IMG/VR virus record: IMGVR_UViG_3300025881_001243
Span: 1 to 64,000 of that record
From: a virus
Reading direction: 5' to 3' (one strand)
Length of the DNA: 64,000 nt
Shown here: piece after piece, positions 49,585-56,965 of the stretch
Numbering within the stretch: position 1 is the stretch's first letter
How the letters are laid out: each line of letters starts with the position of its first letter
Program-made: the position numbers and the translations under genes
The notes under the pieces: model-generated
Told to the model about the DNA's origin: nothing
The model's input: the letters and a program-made list of their open reading frames with translations, nothing else
Database searches by the model: none

Positions 49585-49687
49585 TTAGGAGGGGTGAGTA
49601 CGCTGTTAGGCTCGACACCATTGAAAAAAGGTTTATAGTAAAGTCGGCAAACCAGAAACCTTGAAACACCCATAAACCTCCTCCTAA
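49585..49687 (+). ncRNA. Candidate structured small RNA upstream of tRNA-Arg
   Basis: TTAGGAGG at 49585-49592 pairs with CCTCCTAA at 49680-49687, extended by GGTG/CACC, and an inner 7-bp stem (AAGGTTT at 49628-49634, AAACCTT at 49656-49662) closes a 21-base loop. No ORF fits on the + strand. A processed RNA or pseudo-tRNA is possible. Confidence 0.45.
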
Positions 49688-49693
49688 TTTTAT

Positions 49694-49767
49694 GGACTCG
49701 TAGCTCAGCTGGATAGAGCATCGCCCTTCTAAGGCGACGGTCATAGGTTCGAATCCTATCGGGTTCA
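49694..49767 (+). tRNA. tRNA-Arg (anticodon TCT)
   Basis: A complete cloverleaf: GGACTCG acceptor pairing with CGGGTTC, D arm GCTCAGCTGGATAGAGC, anticodon loop CTTCTAA in GCCCTTCTAAGGC, and T arm ATAGGTTCGAATCCTAT. AGA is the favoured Arg codon here, so the tRNA fits the phage codon use. CCA is not encoded. Confidence 0.95.
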
Positions 49768-49785
49768 CAAATGAAATAAAATAAT

Positions 49786-50274
49786 ATGGTAGAATATAAA
49801 AATAGACACGGAGACGTTTACACGTTCACAAAACAAGAAGATGGGTCGGTCCTATGGGAAGGTTCATTTGAGCACTGTAGAATTGGAAGTTCTAATGATT
49901 ATAAGTTAGCTTATCAAAATTACTGTAAGGATAGTTCTGGGATAGGAATTCATCCTATGCACATTGAAGATTTTAAAGAAGCAATTCATGAATCAATCTA
50001 TGATGAAAATGATCGATATGTAGGACCTAGTACTATAGGAAAGCAATACCAAAATCTAGTAAAGTCAAATCCATGGATCAGTATGGTAGATCCGAGCGGA
50101 GGACCGTATATTAATGAGCATTCTAATCTAGATATTTTTGGTAAAGAATTCAAAGGCCTTTGTGTTCAATATTTTTCACCAGTTAAAACAGGTTATGTAA
50201 TTAATACTTATGGTAAATTTGATCACCTAGCAGATACTAAAATCATAGGAGGTATAATTAATACTTCTGAATGA
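49786..50274 (+). CDS. Unknown protein
   Basis: The 162 residues include YKNRHGDVYTFTKQEDGSVL, HCRIGSSNDYKLAYQNYCKD, PMHIEDFKEAIHESIYDEND and YINEHSNLDIFGKEFKGLCV. Mixed alpha/beta with no known motif. It precedes the large RNA candidate by about 20 bases and may be separate from it. Confidence 0.6.
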   Translation: MVEYKNRHGDVYTFTKQEDGSVLWEGSFEHCRIGSSNDYKLAYQNYCKDSSGIGIHPMHIEDFKEAIHESIYDENDRYVGPSTIGKQYQNLVKSNPWISMVDPSGGPYINEHSNLDIFGKEFKGLCVQYFSPVKTGYVINTYGKFDHLADTKIIGGIINTSE

Positions 50275-50295
50275 TGAAACTTTTTTTAAACTAAG

Positions 50296-50309
50296 TATAT
50301 AATAATAAA
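50296..50309 (+). promoter_or_regulatory. Late-like promoter box TATATAATAATAAA
   Basis: No start codon with an ORF follows within 480 bases, so the transcript from this box would begin with the structured region at 50320-50775. Confidence 0.55.
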
Positions 50310-50319
50310 TCCAAACGGA

Positions 50320-50775
50320 TTAATAAGTTCTATGAAATTATGGGAAGGCACAGAACGGAAAACTTTAGGTAGCTCCTAAATGATTATTCCAATTATGTGT
50401 AGATGCGTTGCTGAAAAATTCCTGAGCAAAAGGGAATAAGGCACTTGGCTAGGGCGATGGTTCGCTGATATCTCAAATGAGAAATTCAGAACTGGTTAAT
50501 CACCAGAGCTAAAGGTTTAACGCATTAAAAATCTAACAGAGATTTTGCAAAGACTTCCAGGTAAGCAAACCGCCGAATCCTGGTTAATGACTGAACAACG
50601 CAAAGAGTATGTGGCGTAAGGTACACTTGAAGATTATGATAATCAATTACGATGATTAAACCTCGGCCGGTTTAATTAAGTAATAGGACGGCAGTCCAAA
50701 GAGTGGTAGTCTAATATAAAGCAGCTTTCGTTAATAAAGGTATTCTCAAATCCTTTCGCATCGTCTTCCTTTTTT
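50320..50775 (+). ncRNA. Large structured RNA candidate (about 450 nt)
   Basis: There is no ORF, and many local hairpins can be read: TTTAGG/CCTAAA (50364-50380), CTGGT/ACCAG (50492-50506), AAAATCT/AGATTTT (50528-50546), CCAGG/CCTGG (50557-50583), ATTAAACC/GGTTTAAT (50655-50676), GGAC/GTCC (50686-50697). A long-range pair TGCGTT/AACGCA (50404-50409, 50519-50524) encloses some of them. A late-like box precedes it and a T run (CTTCCTTTTTTATT) ends it. It resembles large ornate phage RNAs found near tRNAs, but no class can be assigned by eye. Confidence 0.6.
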
Positions 50776-50791
50776 ATTAAATCAATCAACA

Positions 50792-51274
50792 ATGGCAAAA
50801 GTAAAAACAATTACAGTAAATGGTAAAGCTTCTGAGTATGATGTTACATATACTAAAGCGTATGTAGCAAAAATCATCTCAAATCAATCAGATTTATATT
50901 CAGAAGTCTCTTCAGGCAGTCTTCCATACAATGCAATAAAGGAAATTTACATAGATGGTATTTTAGAAGCTGAATTAATAGGCTCTAAACTTTATGCAGT
51001 TTTACCAAACAAAAAACCTAAATACGACCCTTACATAGATCGCCAAGAACCTGTGCAAGAAGAGTTTGATGAATCACATGCATTAGACGAGGTTTTAAAT
51101 GATATGATTGAATCTATGAACGAAGAAGAGTTAGAAGAATTTTACGGGGAAATTCAAGATATGCATATAAAAGATACCCCAACAAAAATTTATCTACAAA
51201 GTGTTACTGCACCGCCACCGTACTGGGTTACTGATACTACATTAGGTGATGTAAAGATAAATTACTCTTCTTAA
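50792..51274 (+). CDS. Unknown acidic protein
   Basis: The 160 residues begin with a beta-rich part (KTITVNGKASEYDVTYTKAY) and end with an acidic helix (VLNDMIESMNEEELEEFYGE) and PPPYWVTDTTLGDVKINYSS. Not recognised. A late-like box follows before the next gene. Confidence 0.6.
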   Translation: MAKVKTITVNGKASEYDVTYTKAYVAKIISNQSDLYSEVSSGSLPYNAIKEIYIDGILEAELIGSKLYAVLPNKKPKYDPYIDRQEPVQEEFDESHALDEVLNDMIESMNEEELEEFYGEIQDMHIKDTPTKIYLQSVTAPPPYWVTDTTLGDVKINYSS

Positions 51275-51276
51275 AA

Positions 51277-51290
51277 TATATACAATAAAT
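51277..51290 (+). promoter_or_regulatory. Late-like promoter box TATATACAATAAAT
   Basis: Nine bases before the ATG at 51300. Confidence 0.4.
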
Positions 51291-51299
51291 TAAAATATT

Positions 51300-51746
51300 A
51301 TGATAAATGTTTATGCTTCTGATAATTGGTCAGATAAAATAACTTCATTACTTTCATCAGATGATTATAAAGTATATGATAAAGATACTTACGATAAAGC
51401 GCTGGCTACTAATCAATGGGTTATTGCAGTAAAGAGTGGTGAAGAACGATTAGTTATACAGACTACATTATTAAGGTTTTCAGAATTTGAAACCTTTTTT
51501 AATGGGTGTAATAATTTAAATGGTGTAACTGTAGGCAAAGGGTTAACGGTTGGCTGCTGCTCATTAATAAGACCAGGTACTGTAATAGGTGACCAAGTTT
51601 ATGTTGGGGCCGGTTCAATTATAGATTTAAATTGCAATATTGGAGATGGTGTAACTATTGGAGATAATGTAACTGTAAATGAAGGAGTTAGTATTCCTAA
51701 CAATACCACTATTCCGTCAGGATCTGTCGTATCAATAGAAGAGTAA
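51300..51746 (+). CDS. Protein with left-handed beta-helix domain
   Basis: Residues ~75-148 are hexapeptide repeats (VTVGKGLTVGCCSLIRPG, VYVGAGSIIDLNCNIGDG, VTIGDNVTVNEGVSIPNN). The first 70 residues form a separate alpha/beta domain. The helix is short, three to four turns, and lacks the usual acyltransferase loop and His, so it may be a structural or binding protein. Confidence 0.65.
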   Translation: MINVYASDNWSDKITSLLSSDDYKVYDKDTYDKALATNQWVIAVKSGEERLVIQTTLLRFSEFETFFNGCNNLNGVTVGKGLTVGCCSLIRPGTVIGDQVYVGAGSIIDLNCNIGDGVTIGDNVTVNEGVSIPNNTTIPSGSVVSIEE

Positions 51747-51773
51747 ATAACTTTAAATAGTAAATATTACATT

Positions 51774-51800
51774 AAGGACTGGTTTATGCCAGTCTTTTTT
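51774..51800 (+). terminator. Factor-independent terminator
   Basis: AAGGACTGG with CCAGTCTTT around a TTTATG loop, then T-rich sequence. Confidence 0.85.
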
Positions 51801-51877
51801 GTTTTTGTAAAGATTTAAGAAATTTCTCTCAAAAAATCCTGATCTTTAAAATAAATACTAAAAATAGTTCTAACTTT

Positions 51878-53086
51878 ATGAAACACTTAATTAGCATTTT
51901 AATTGGATTAGTTATATTAACATCAACTAATGCGAGTGCTCAAAATGATTCTTTCTTTTCAAATTTATACCAAGACTTTTTAAAGTATGGTACTATCTAT
52001 GGAGGAGGGGATATAAACAATTCTATTGAGGCAGCTGAGCCTACATATTTTTTACGAACTAATCCAGACGGTAGTATATACTCAATTCCTGATGTTGTTG
52101 ATAATACTCCAATTTATCCATTTGATTATAGATACGGTTTTGGTATTAGAAAGTTAGCAAGATTTAATTATGACAGAAAGCCAAAAAATTATTATGACGG
52201 TACCGAAAATCAATTAACATTTGGTGCACCTTCATCTGCTATACCTGGTTTGGAATATCAATTTCATTTTGAAAAGGAAAGATGGCGAGGTGAAGATTTT
52301 ACTAACTATAGATTCTTTATAAAGCATACCGGTAAATATCATATTGCAAAAGTTCAAGCTAGAGAAGTTGGTAAAATTAATCTTAATTATAATTCAGCTG
52401 AACTTAGAGGAAGATTACCAATAGGCAAAAAGTTTAGTATATCTGCTGGGGCTATATTAAGAGGTCATGAAAGAGCTTATGGTTATAACCCTGTGGAAAT
52501 TTGGCTAAACGAAACTAACGATAGTGGTCAAGCTATAAATCAATGGTATCAATTAGGATATGAATATGGTTACCAAGATGTTTTTTATACACAAACCAGT
52601 ACAGATCCAAATACAGGTCAACCGGTAACCACACAAGATTGGTGTTGGGTAGATGCTGATGGTAATGAAGTAGCTCACTCAGATTTAGATTTTAGAGAAA
52701 CGATAATGCCTGGTTTAATGAATCGTTTCAATGGTGAAGCCTGGGACTTATTAGATCCATGGATGGAGGTAGCCCCTATAGTAGGCATTGATTTTTATCA
52801 TTATGAAAATAGATTCTGGGTACATGCTTACGCTAATTATATTTTACCACTTCATACATACATTGCTGGAGAAGAAGAATTTAGTTATCTTAACCGAAAC
52901 AATTGGGGTCTAGGTGGATTAAGAGAAGATTCTGAACCGGAACAATGGTCTGATTATTCCTTTGGAACTTCATTAGGTTTTAAAGTAAATAAAAATCTTG
53001 GAGTATTTATTGAAGGTGAATATTCTAAAATGTGGGATAGCAAACTATACCAAACTATGTTTGGATTAAATTATACTTTTAAATAA
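51878..53086 (+). CDS. Exported protein with outer-membrane-like C-terminus
   Basis: The 402-residue protein has a signal peptide (MKHLISILIGLVILTSTNAS, cut near SAQ). Many strands follow, with long loops rich in Tyr and Asp (YDRKPKNYYDGTENQLTFGA, WYQLGYEYGYQDVFYTQTST). The final strands (LGVFIEGEYSKMW, YQTMFGLNYTFK) resemble an outer-membrane barrel end with an aromatic residue near the C-terminus. Probably inserted in or bound to the outer membrane. It could alter the receptor surface. Confidence 0.65.
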   Translation: MKHLISILIGLVILTSTNASAQNDSFFSNLYQDFLKYGTIYGGGDINNSIEAAEPTYFLRTNPDGSIYSIPDVVDNTPIYPFDYRYGFGIRKLARFNYDRKPKNYYDGTENQLTFGAPSSAIPGLEYQFHFEKERWRGEDFTNYRFFIKHTGKYHIAKVQAREVGKINLNYNSAELRGRLPIGKKFSISAGAILRGHERAYGYNPVEIWLNETNDSGQAINQWYQLGYEYGYQDVFYTQTSTDPNTGQPVTTQDWCWVDADGNEVAHSDLDFRETIMPGLMNRFNGEAWDLLDPWMEVAPIVGIDFYHYENRFWVHAYANYILPLHTYIAGEEEFSYLNRNNWGLGGLREDSEPEQWSDYSFGTSLGFKVNKNLGVFIEGEYSKMWDSKLYQTMFGLNYTFK

Positions 53087-53098
53087 GAATAGATTAAA

Positions 53099-53383
53099 AT
53101 GGCAAAAGAGTTAAATGAAGATATTGGATTTAAGGTTAGTATTAAAACTTTATTAGCAATAGGTGCAGCAATGGCAACAGTAATCAGTATGTGGTTTGTA
53201 TTACAAGCTGATATAGATGATGCAAAGAAATTACCTAAACCTGTAATTGAAAGAATGGAATTTGATATGAAGGATGAATTAATCAGACAAACTATTATGG
53301 ATACGCAAGAAGATGTTGAGGAAATGAAAGAGCAACTGAAGAAGATTGATGAACGCCTTTATGAATTACAACAAAGAAGATAA
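53099..53383 (+). CDS. Membrane-anchored coiled-coil protein
   Basis: The 94-residue protein has one transmembrane segment (TLLAIGAAMATVISMWFVLQ, about 18-38) and a charged coiled coil afterwards (DVEEMKEQLKKIDERLYELQ). This layout is seen in Rz-like spanins and in accessory lysis proteins, but also elsewhere. It sits between two exported proteins. Confidence 0.65.
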   Translation: MAKELNEDIGFKVSIKTLLAIGAAMATVISMWFVLQADIDDAKKLPKPVIERMEFDMKDELIRQTIMDTQEDVEEMKEQLKKIDERLYELQQRR

Positions 53384-53384
53384 T

Positions 53385-53822
53385 ATGAAAAAGATTTTAG
53401 TAATAATATTTTTACTAGCAAACATATTTGCATCTGCACAGAACCAAAGACATTTTTTAAATTGGGTATCTGATAAAACTTTTGATGAAAAAGTTACAGG
53501 ATATGGTGCTTATGAAGATCACGATGATCATGATGTAATAGTTGTAGAATTTTACGCAGAGTTTAATAAAGATAATGCATTTAAAGATTGGGCAAAGGTT
53601 GATAAATTGGATGGGGTTAAATACTATAGATGTGATATTTCTAATTCACCCCAATTAAAAAAGGATCTTAAAATTAGAATGGCACCTACTATCTTACTTT
53701 ATATTAGAGGAGATGCATATATTAAATTTACAGCTAAGGCTGGTTTGGATCTTAAATGCCCAGTTGATTATGATAAGTTAGTTAGAGCAATAGAAGTAGT
53801 AAAAATAGAATCTCAATATTAA
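53385..53822 (+). CDS. Exported thioredoxin-fold protein lacking the CxxC site
   Basis: The ATG at 53385 is chosen over one at 53346 because it gives a signal peptide (MKKILVIIFLLANIFASAQ). The 145-residue protein has VIVVEFYAEFNKDNAFKDWA where thioredoxin has its WCGPC, followed by KYYRCDISNSPQLKKDLKIR and the cis-Pro MAPTILLYIRGD. Without the cysteine pair it cannot act as an oxidoreductase and is likely a binding or assembly factor in the periplasm. Confidence 0.75.
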   Translation: MKKILVIIFLLANIFASAQNQRHFLNWVSDKTFDEKVTGYGAYEDHDDHDVIVVEFYAEFNKDNAFKDWAKVDKLDGVKYYRCDISNSPQLKKDLKIRMAPTILLYIRGDAYIKFTAKAGLDLKCPVDYDKLVRAIEVVKIESQY

Positions 53823-53846
53823 TTCTGAAACAAATTTATTAAATGC

Positions 53847-53860
53847 TATATAATTAAATA
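53847..53860 (+). promoter_or_regulatory. Late-like promoter box TATATAATTAAATA
   Basis: The same string is at 57697. Downstream lies a GTAAAC/GTTTAC hairpin (about 53886-53903) in the leader of the barrel gene. Confidence 0.45.
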
Positions 53861-54013
53861 TAATTTAAAGAAACTAAAGAAAACTGTAAACGTGTCTGTT
53901 TACGGCTACTCATTTGAAAATTTATGGAAATTTAAGTACTAGATTCATTTCTCAAAATATTCAAGTGTTTTATAATAAGTGAAAACAATTAATAACAAAA
54001 ACAAATTTTAAAA

Positions 54014-54442
54014 ATGAAAAATTTAATTTTAACTTTCGCTCTAACAATCCTAGTAGGTTTTGGAGCAAACGCACAAAATGCAAAAGGTGATTGGTACGTA
54101 GGTACTGGTGACGTTGCAAATGTCGCATGGACAGAATGGGCAATGGCCCCAACATTAGGTTACGGAGTATCCGATAAACTTATGTTAGGTTTAGGAATTG
54201 CACAAGCTGATTCAACTGAGGATCTTGCATTGGATATTCATGCAAGATATTTTATGAATGCAGGTGGACAGGATTTTTTCCTATACGCTGCTATGAGTGA
54301 ATTTGAAACTGATAATCTTGAATTAGGTTTAGGTAAAATGTTCACATTCCACAAAGATGCTATTTTTGTTGATCCTAAAGTGGTTTACCATACTGGAAAT
54401 AAAACAACAAATTTAACATTAGGATTTGGATTAAGATTCTAA
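54014..54442 (+). CDS. Small outer-membrane beta-barrel protein
   Basis: The 142-residue protein has a signal peptide (MKNLILTFALTILVGFGANA, cut before QNA) and then about eight alternating strands (WAMAPTLGYGVSDKLMLGLG, FFLYAAMSEFETDNLELGLG), ending in the classic terminal Phe (LTLGFGLRF). This is the pattern of an eight-stranded barrel inserted by BAM. The long leader (150 bases), own promoter and terminator suggest strong expression. Phage barrels can block superinfection. Confidence 0.8.
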   Translation: MKNLILTFALTILVGFGANAQNAKGDWYVGTGDVANVAWTEWAMAPTLGYGVSDKLMLGLGIAQADSTEDLALDIHARYFMNAGGQDFFLYAAMSEFETDNLELGLGKMFTFHKDAIFVDPKVVYHTGNKTTNLTLGFGLRF

Positions 54443-54460
54443 AACTAATTTTTATAAATA

Positions 54461-54493
54461 AAAACCCAGGATTCTAGGACCCTGGGTTTTTTT
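54461..54493 (+). terminator. Factor-independent terminator
   Basis: A 10-bp stem AAAACCCAGG/CCTGGGTTTT with a 10-base loop and T7. Confidence 0.92.
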
Positions 54494-54518
54494 GTGCCTA
54501 AACCTTATCTCTTTTTTC

Positions 54519-54532
54519 CATATAATAAATAT
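54519..54532 (+). promoter_or_regulatory. Late-like promoter box CATATAATAAATAT
   Basis: It ends one base before the ATG at 54534, after a T-rich stretch. The unusually short gap would give an almost leaderless transcript. Confidence 0.4.
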
Positions 54533-54533
54533 A

Positions 54534-55487
54534 ATGGATATCGGTCAATACATAAATAAAGATCCTAAAAAGTATTTCATTACTTTTGGAAATGGCTTAT
54601 TTAAGAATAGGTCAAAAACTCTATTTGATGAAGCCACTTCCACTGGGTGGTTTGATGGGGTTATTATAGAATCTCCAGATACTATTCAGCATTTTATGAA
54701 TTTACATACCAATCAATTTTCTAAAGGAAGAGGTTTTGGTTATTGGATATGGAAGCCTTATATCATACTAAGGCAATTAATGCAAATGAATGATGGTGAT
54801 TATCTTTTTTACATAGATGCAGGTTCTAGAATACTCTCACATAAAAAAGAAAGGTTTAATGATTACGTTGGGTTACTAGATACTCAGCCAGTTTGGGCGA
54901 GCGGTACAACTTCATATAAGGTTAATCAATTTACAAAAAAATCTTTATTAAGAAGACTGGGTATGCTAGGCTATTCAGATTTATGCAATTGTTTACAAGT
55001 AGAGAGTGGGTTTATTGCAATTAAGAAAACTAAAGAAGGTATAACCTTTATACAAGAATGGCTTAATCTGTGCCTAGAAGATAATTACAAATATATCACA
55101 GATGAATTATTTGAAGAACAGGATTCTTGTTTTATAGAACATAGACATGACCAGTCTATTCTTGATTGTCTTATTAAGATTAATGGATTTAGGTGGTTAA
55201 ATTCTGATTGTTATGGAGAAGGTCCATTCTTTCATAGTAGAATGACAGATAAAGGTCCTAGAGAATTTGCACCTGATTGGTGGCGAGGAGAACCTGACTA
55301 TGATCCTAGCGTTCATTTGCTTTTACCTGATTATAGAAAAAGTAAAAAGAATCCTAATTGGTGGAAATTACAAAATGATGAAGAATCTAATATAGCAAAA
55401 TCAGAGGAAGAATATCTAAACCTTAAATGGGAGTATTGGGCAAATGGTCATATAGCAGCTGGAGATAATGTAGATTGGTTAAAATAA
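54534..55487 (+). CDS. Putative glycosyltransferase (GT-A type)
   Basis: The ATG at 54534 after the promoter box is preferred to a TTG at 54492. The 317-residue protein has GFGYWIWKPYIILRQL, a pattern common in capsule-type transferases, then DYLFYIDAGSRILSHK with the acidic metal site, and HRHDQSILDCLIKI. Long Trp-rich acceptor loops follow (WWRGEPDYDPSVHLLLP). It stands alone, far from the glycan island. Confidence 0.7.
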   Translation: MDIGQYINKDPKKYFITFGNGLFKNRSKTLFDEATSTGWFDGVIIESPDTIQHFMNLHTNQFSKGRGFGYWIWKPYIILRQLMQMNDGDYLFYIDAGSRILSHKKERFNDYVGLLDTQPVWASGTTSYKVNQFTKKSLLRRLGMLGYSDLCNCLQVESGFIAIKKTKEGITFIQEWLNLCLEDNYKYITDELFEEQDSCFIEHRHDQSILDCLIKINGFRWLNSDCYGEGPFFHSRMTDKGPREFAPDWWRGEPDYDPSVHLLLPDYRKSKKNPNWWKLQNDEESNIAKSEEEYLNLKWEYWANGHIAAGDNVDWLK

Positions 55488-55504
55488 ACAAATCATTTTT
55501 TTAC

Positions 55505-55518
55505 AATATAATAATAAA
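55505..55518 (+). promoter_or_regulatory. Late-like promoter box AATATAATAATAAA
   Basis: Nine bases before the ATG at 55528, after TTTTTTTAC. Confidence 0.5.
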
Positions 55519-55527
55519 CAAACAAAT

Positions 55528-55872
55528 ATGGAAACACTTTATTTTACCTTAGGTATATTAACGGTCTTAGTTATATTAGGATTCATTGGTATTGTTAATG
55601 TTTGGGGCAAAGTTTCAGACTTAAAAATAGTTGAAAGAGATCTTACTGATCATATTAATGAAATTGCAGATGATCTTAATGAAGAATTACAAACACTTGC
55701 TACACAAGTACATGATGAAACTGAAAGCCTTGATATTGAGATTAGAGGAGAAGTTAAAGAATTCAGTAAATATATTGATTCTCGTCTAGATAAATTTGAA
55801 GTTAAATTAAATACTCGTTTATCAAAAATAGAAGCGGCTGTTAGTTCTGTCATCGTTAATACCAACAAATAA
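55528..55872 (+). CDS. Membrane-anchored coiled-coil protein
   Basis: The 114-residue protein has one N-terminal transmembrane segment (LYFTLGILTVLVILGFIGIV) and a long heptad-like coiled coil (DHINEIADDLNEELQTLATQ, IDSRLDKFEVKLNTRLSKIE). Such proteins resemble spanin or holin partners, but no specific family is evident. Confidence 0.65.
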   Translation: METLYFTLGILTVLVILGFIGIVNVWGKVSDLKIVERDLTDHINEIADDLNEELQTLATQVHDETESLDIEIRGEVKEFSKYIDSRLDKFEVKLNTRLSKIEAAVSSVIVNTNK

Positions 55873-55879
55873 TTTTAAT

Positions 55880-55952
55880 TGTGCCTTGGTGTAACTGGCA
55901 ACACGTCTGGTTTTGGTCCAGAAGAGTGGAGGTTCGAGCCCTTCAGGCACAA
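55880..55952 (+). tRNA. tRNA-Gln (anticodon TTG)
   Basis: A perfect 7-bp acceptor (TGTGCCT/AGGCACA), D stem GTGT/ACAC, anticodon arm TCTGG TTTTGGT CCAGA with TTG, and T arm GGAGGTTCGAGCCCTTC. CCA is not encoded. It lies 28 bases before the bS21-like gene. Confidence 0.94.
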
Positions 55953-55980
55953 CATTATTAAGCTACTAAATATATACTAT

Positions 55981-56181
55981 ATGATTATAATTAAAAACAG
56001 TGGTAAAGACTCTATTGATAAAATGCTTAAGAAGTATAAACAGAAACAAAAGAGAACTAAGCAAATTAGAAGTATTAGAGAAAGGAAGGAATATACGAAA
56101 CCGTCCGTTAAGAAAAGAGAGCAAAAACTTAAAGCAATCTACATCCAAAAACTTAGAGACCAAGAGCAAAAAAGGTCTTAA
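55981..56181 (+). CDS. rpsU: Ribosomal protein bS21 homologue
   Basis: The ATG at 55981 is chosen; an upstream frame start would run through tRNA-Gln. The 66 residues match bS21 in length and pattern: IIIKNSGKDSIDKMLKKYKQ, then IRERKEYTKPSVKKREQ, comparable to the RRREHYEKPTEKRKR block of bacterial bS21. bS21 binds near the anti-Shine-Dalgarno of 16S rRNA. Phage bS21 genes are known from metagenomes and may alter host translation towards phage mRNA. Confidence 0.85.
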   Translation: MIIIKNSGKDSIDKMLKKYKQKQKRTKQIRSIRERKEYTKPSVKKREQKLKAIYIQKLRDQEQKRS

Positions 56182-56185
56182 TTAT

Positions 56186-56218
56186 CTTTCACTTTACATG
56201 TACCTTTGTTATATTTAA
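56186..56218 (+). promoter_or_regulatory. Promoter, CTTTCA-N17-TTATA class
   Basis: CTTTCACT, then TTTGTTATATTTAAA with 17 bases between CTTTCA and TTATA. The 3'-phosphatase gene starts 17 bases later. Confidence 0.6.
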
Positions 56219-56234
56219 ATTAAATAAATTAATT

Positions 56235-56738
56235 ATGAAATTAGACATAAGTGAATTTGATATGGATGGTACACAAAATACTGTTATCTTTGACCTCGAT
56301 GGTACCCTTGCTGATATTGAAGAACGAAGAAAGTTTTCATCTACTATAGAAGGTAAGATGAATTGGGATGAATTCTTCAATCCTAAAAACATTGCAATGG
56401 ATAAACCTAACCATTCGGTTATTATGATAGCAAAAATTCTTAAAGATGCTGGTCATACTATTGTAATATTATCAGGTCGAAGTAAAGCAACCAAAGATGC
56501 TACACGAGAATGGTTAAATGAAAATAATGTACCTTTTGATGTATTGAAAATGAGACCTACCAGTCATCCATTTAAGTGGATGCCAGACGATAAGTTAAAG
56601 AAGCACTGGTTAGATACATTATTTGAAGGTGATAAGAAAAATGATATTCTTTGTGTATTTGATGATAGAGATAAGGTAGTTAAGATGTGGCGAGAAAATG
56701 GGCTTGATTGTTTTCAGGTTGCTGAAGGTAATTTTTAA
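56235..56738 (+). CDS. Polynucleotide 3'-phosphatase-like HAD enzyme (PseT C-terminal domain)
   Basis: The 167-residue protein is a HAD phosphatase: motif I VIFDLDGTLADIEERRKF near residues 17-34, motif II TIVILSGRSKATKDATREWL, and motif III/IV in ILCVFDDRDKVVKMWRENGL. The order and the GRSKATKDATREWL segment match the 3'-phosphatase half of T4 polynucleotide kinase. The kinase half is absent. It would remove 3'-phosphates to prepare RNA or DNA ends for ligation. Confidence 0.85.
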   Translation: MKLDISEFDMDGTQNTVIFDLDGTLADIEERRKFSSTIEGKMNWDEFFNPKNIAMDKPNHSVIMIAKILKDAGHTIVILSGRSKATKDATREWLNENNVPFDVLKMRPTSHPFKWMPDDKLKKHWLDTLFEGDKKNDILCVFDDRDKVVKMWRENGLDCFQVAEGNF

Positions 56739-56748
56739 AAAAACAAAT

Positions 56749-56964
56749 ATGAATAAAAAACTATATAGAGGAAACGGTTATATTGGAGGCGTATGCGAAG
56801 GGCTAGGTAATTGGTCAGGTATACCATCCATTTTATTTAGAATCGGTTTTTTATTTGTACTACCAGCGGCATTTTGGGTATATCTTATATCGTGGATATT
56901 TTTATCTAAACCAGTAACATGCTCGGAAGATTTAGATTACGAATGGCATAATGAATCTAGTTAA
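56749..56964 (+). CDS. PspC-domain membrane protein
   Basis: The ATG at 56749 gives 71 residues matching a PspC domain: NKKLYRGNGYIGGVCEGLGN, then IPSILFRIGFLFVLPAAFWV, YLISWIFLSKP. PspC senses or limits envelope stress in bacteria. A phage copy could suppress the host phage-shock response or steady the membrane late in infection; this is inference. Confidence 0.8.
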   Translation: MNKKLYRGNGYIGGVCEGLGNWSGIPSILFRIGFLFVLPAAFWVYLISWIFLSKPVTCSEDLDYEWHNESS

Positions 56965-56965
56965 T

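Noticed and set aside
50320-50775. tmRNA, RNase P RNA, or group I/II intron
   Set aside because: No tRNA-like ends with a tag frame, no RNase P core signatures, no domain V hairpin and no split gene or tRNA around it. It is kept as an unclassified structured RNA.
54492-54533. Earlier TTG start of the transferase at 54534
   Set aside because: It lies in the terminator tail and includes the promoter box; the ATG right after the box is the better start.
55879-55980. Extended N-terminus for the bS21-like protein
   Set aside because: The extension would be translated from tRNA-Gln. The ATG at 55981 gives the normal bS21 length.
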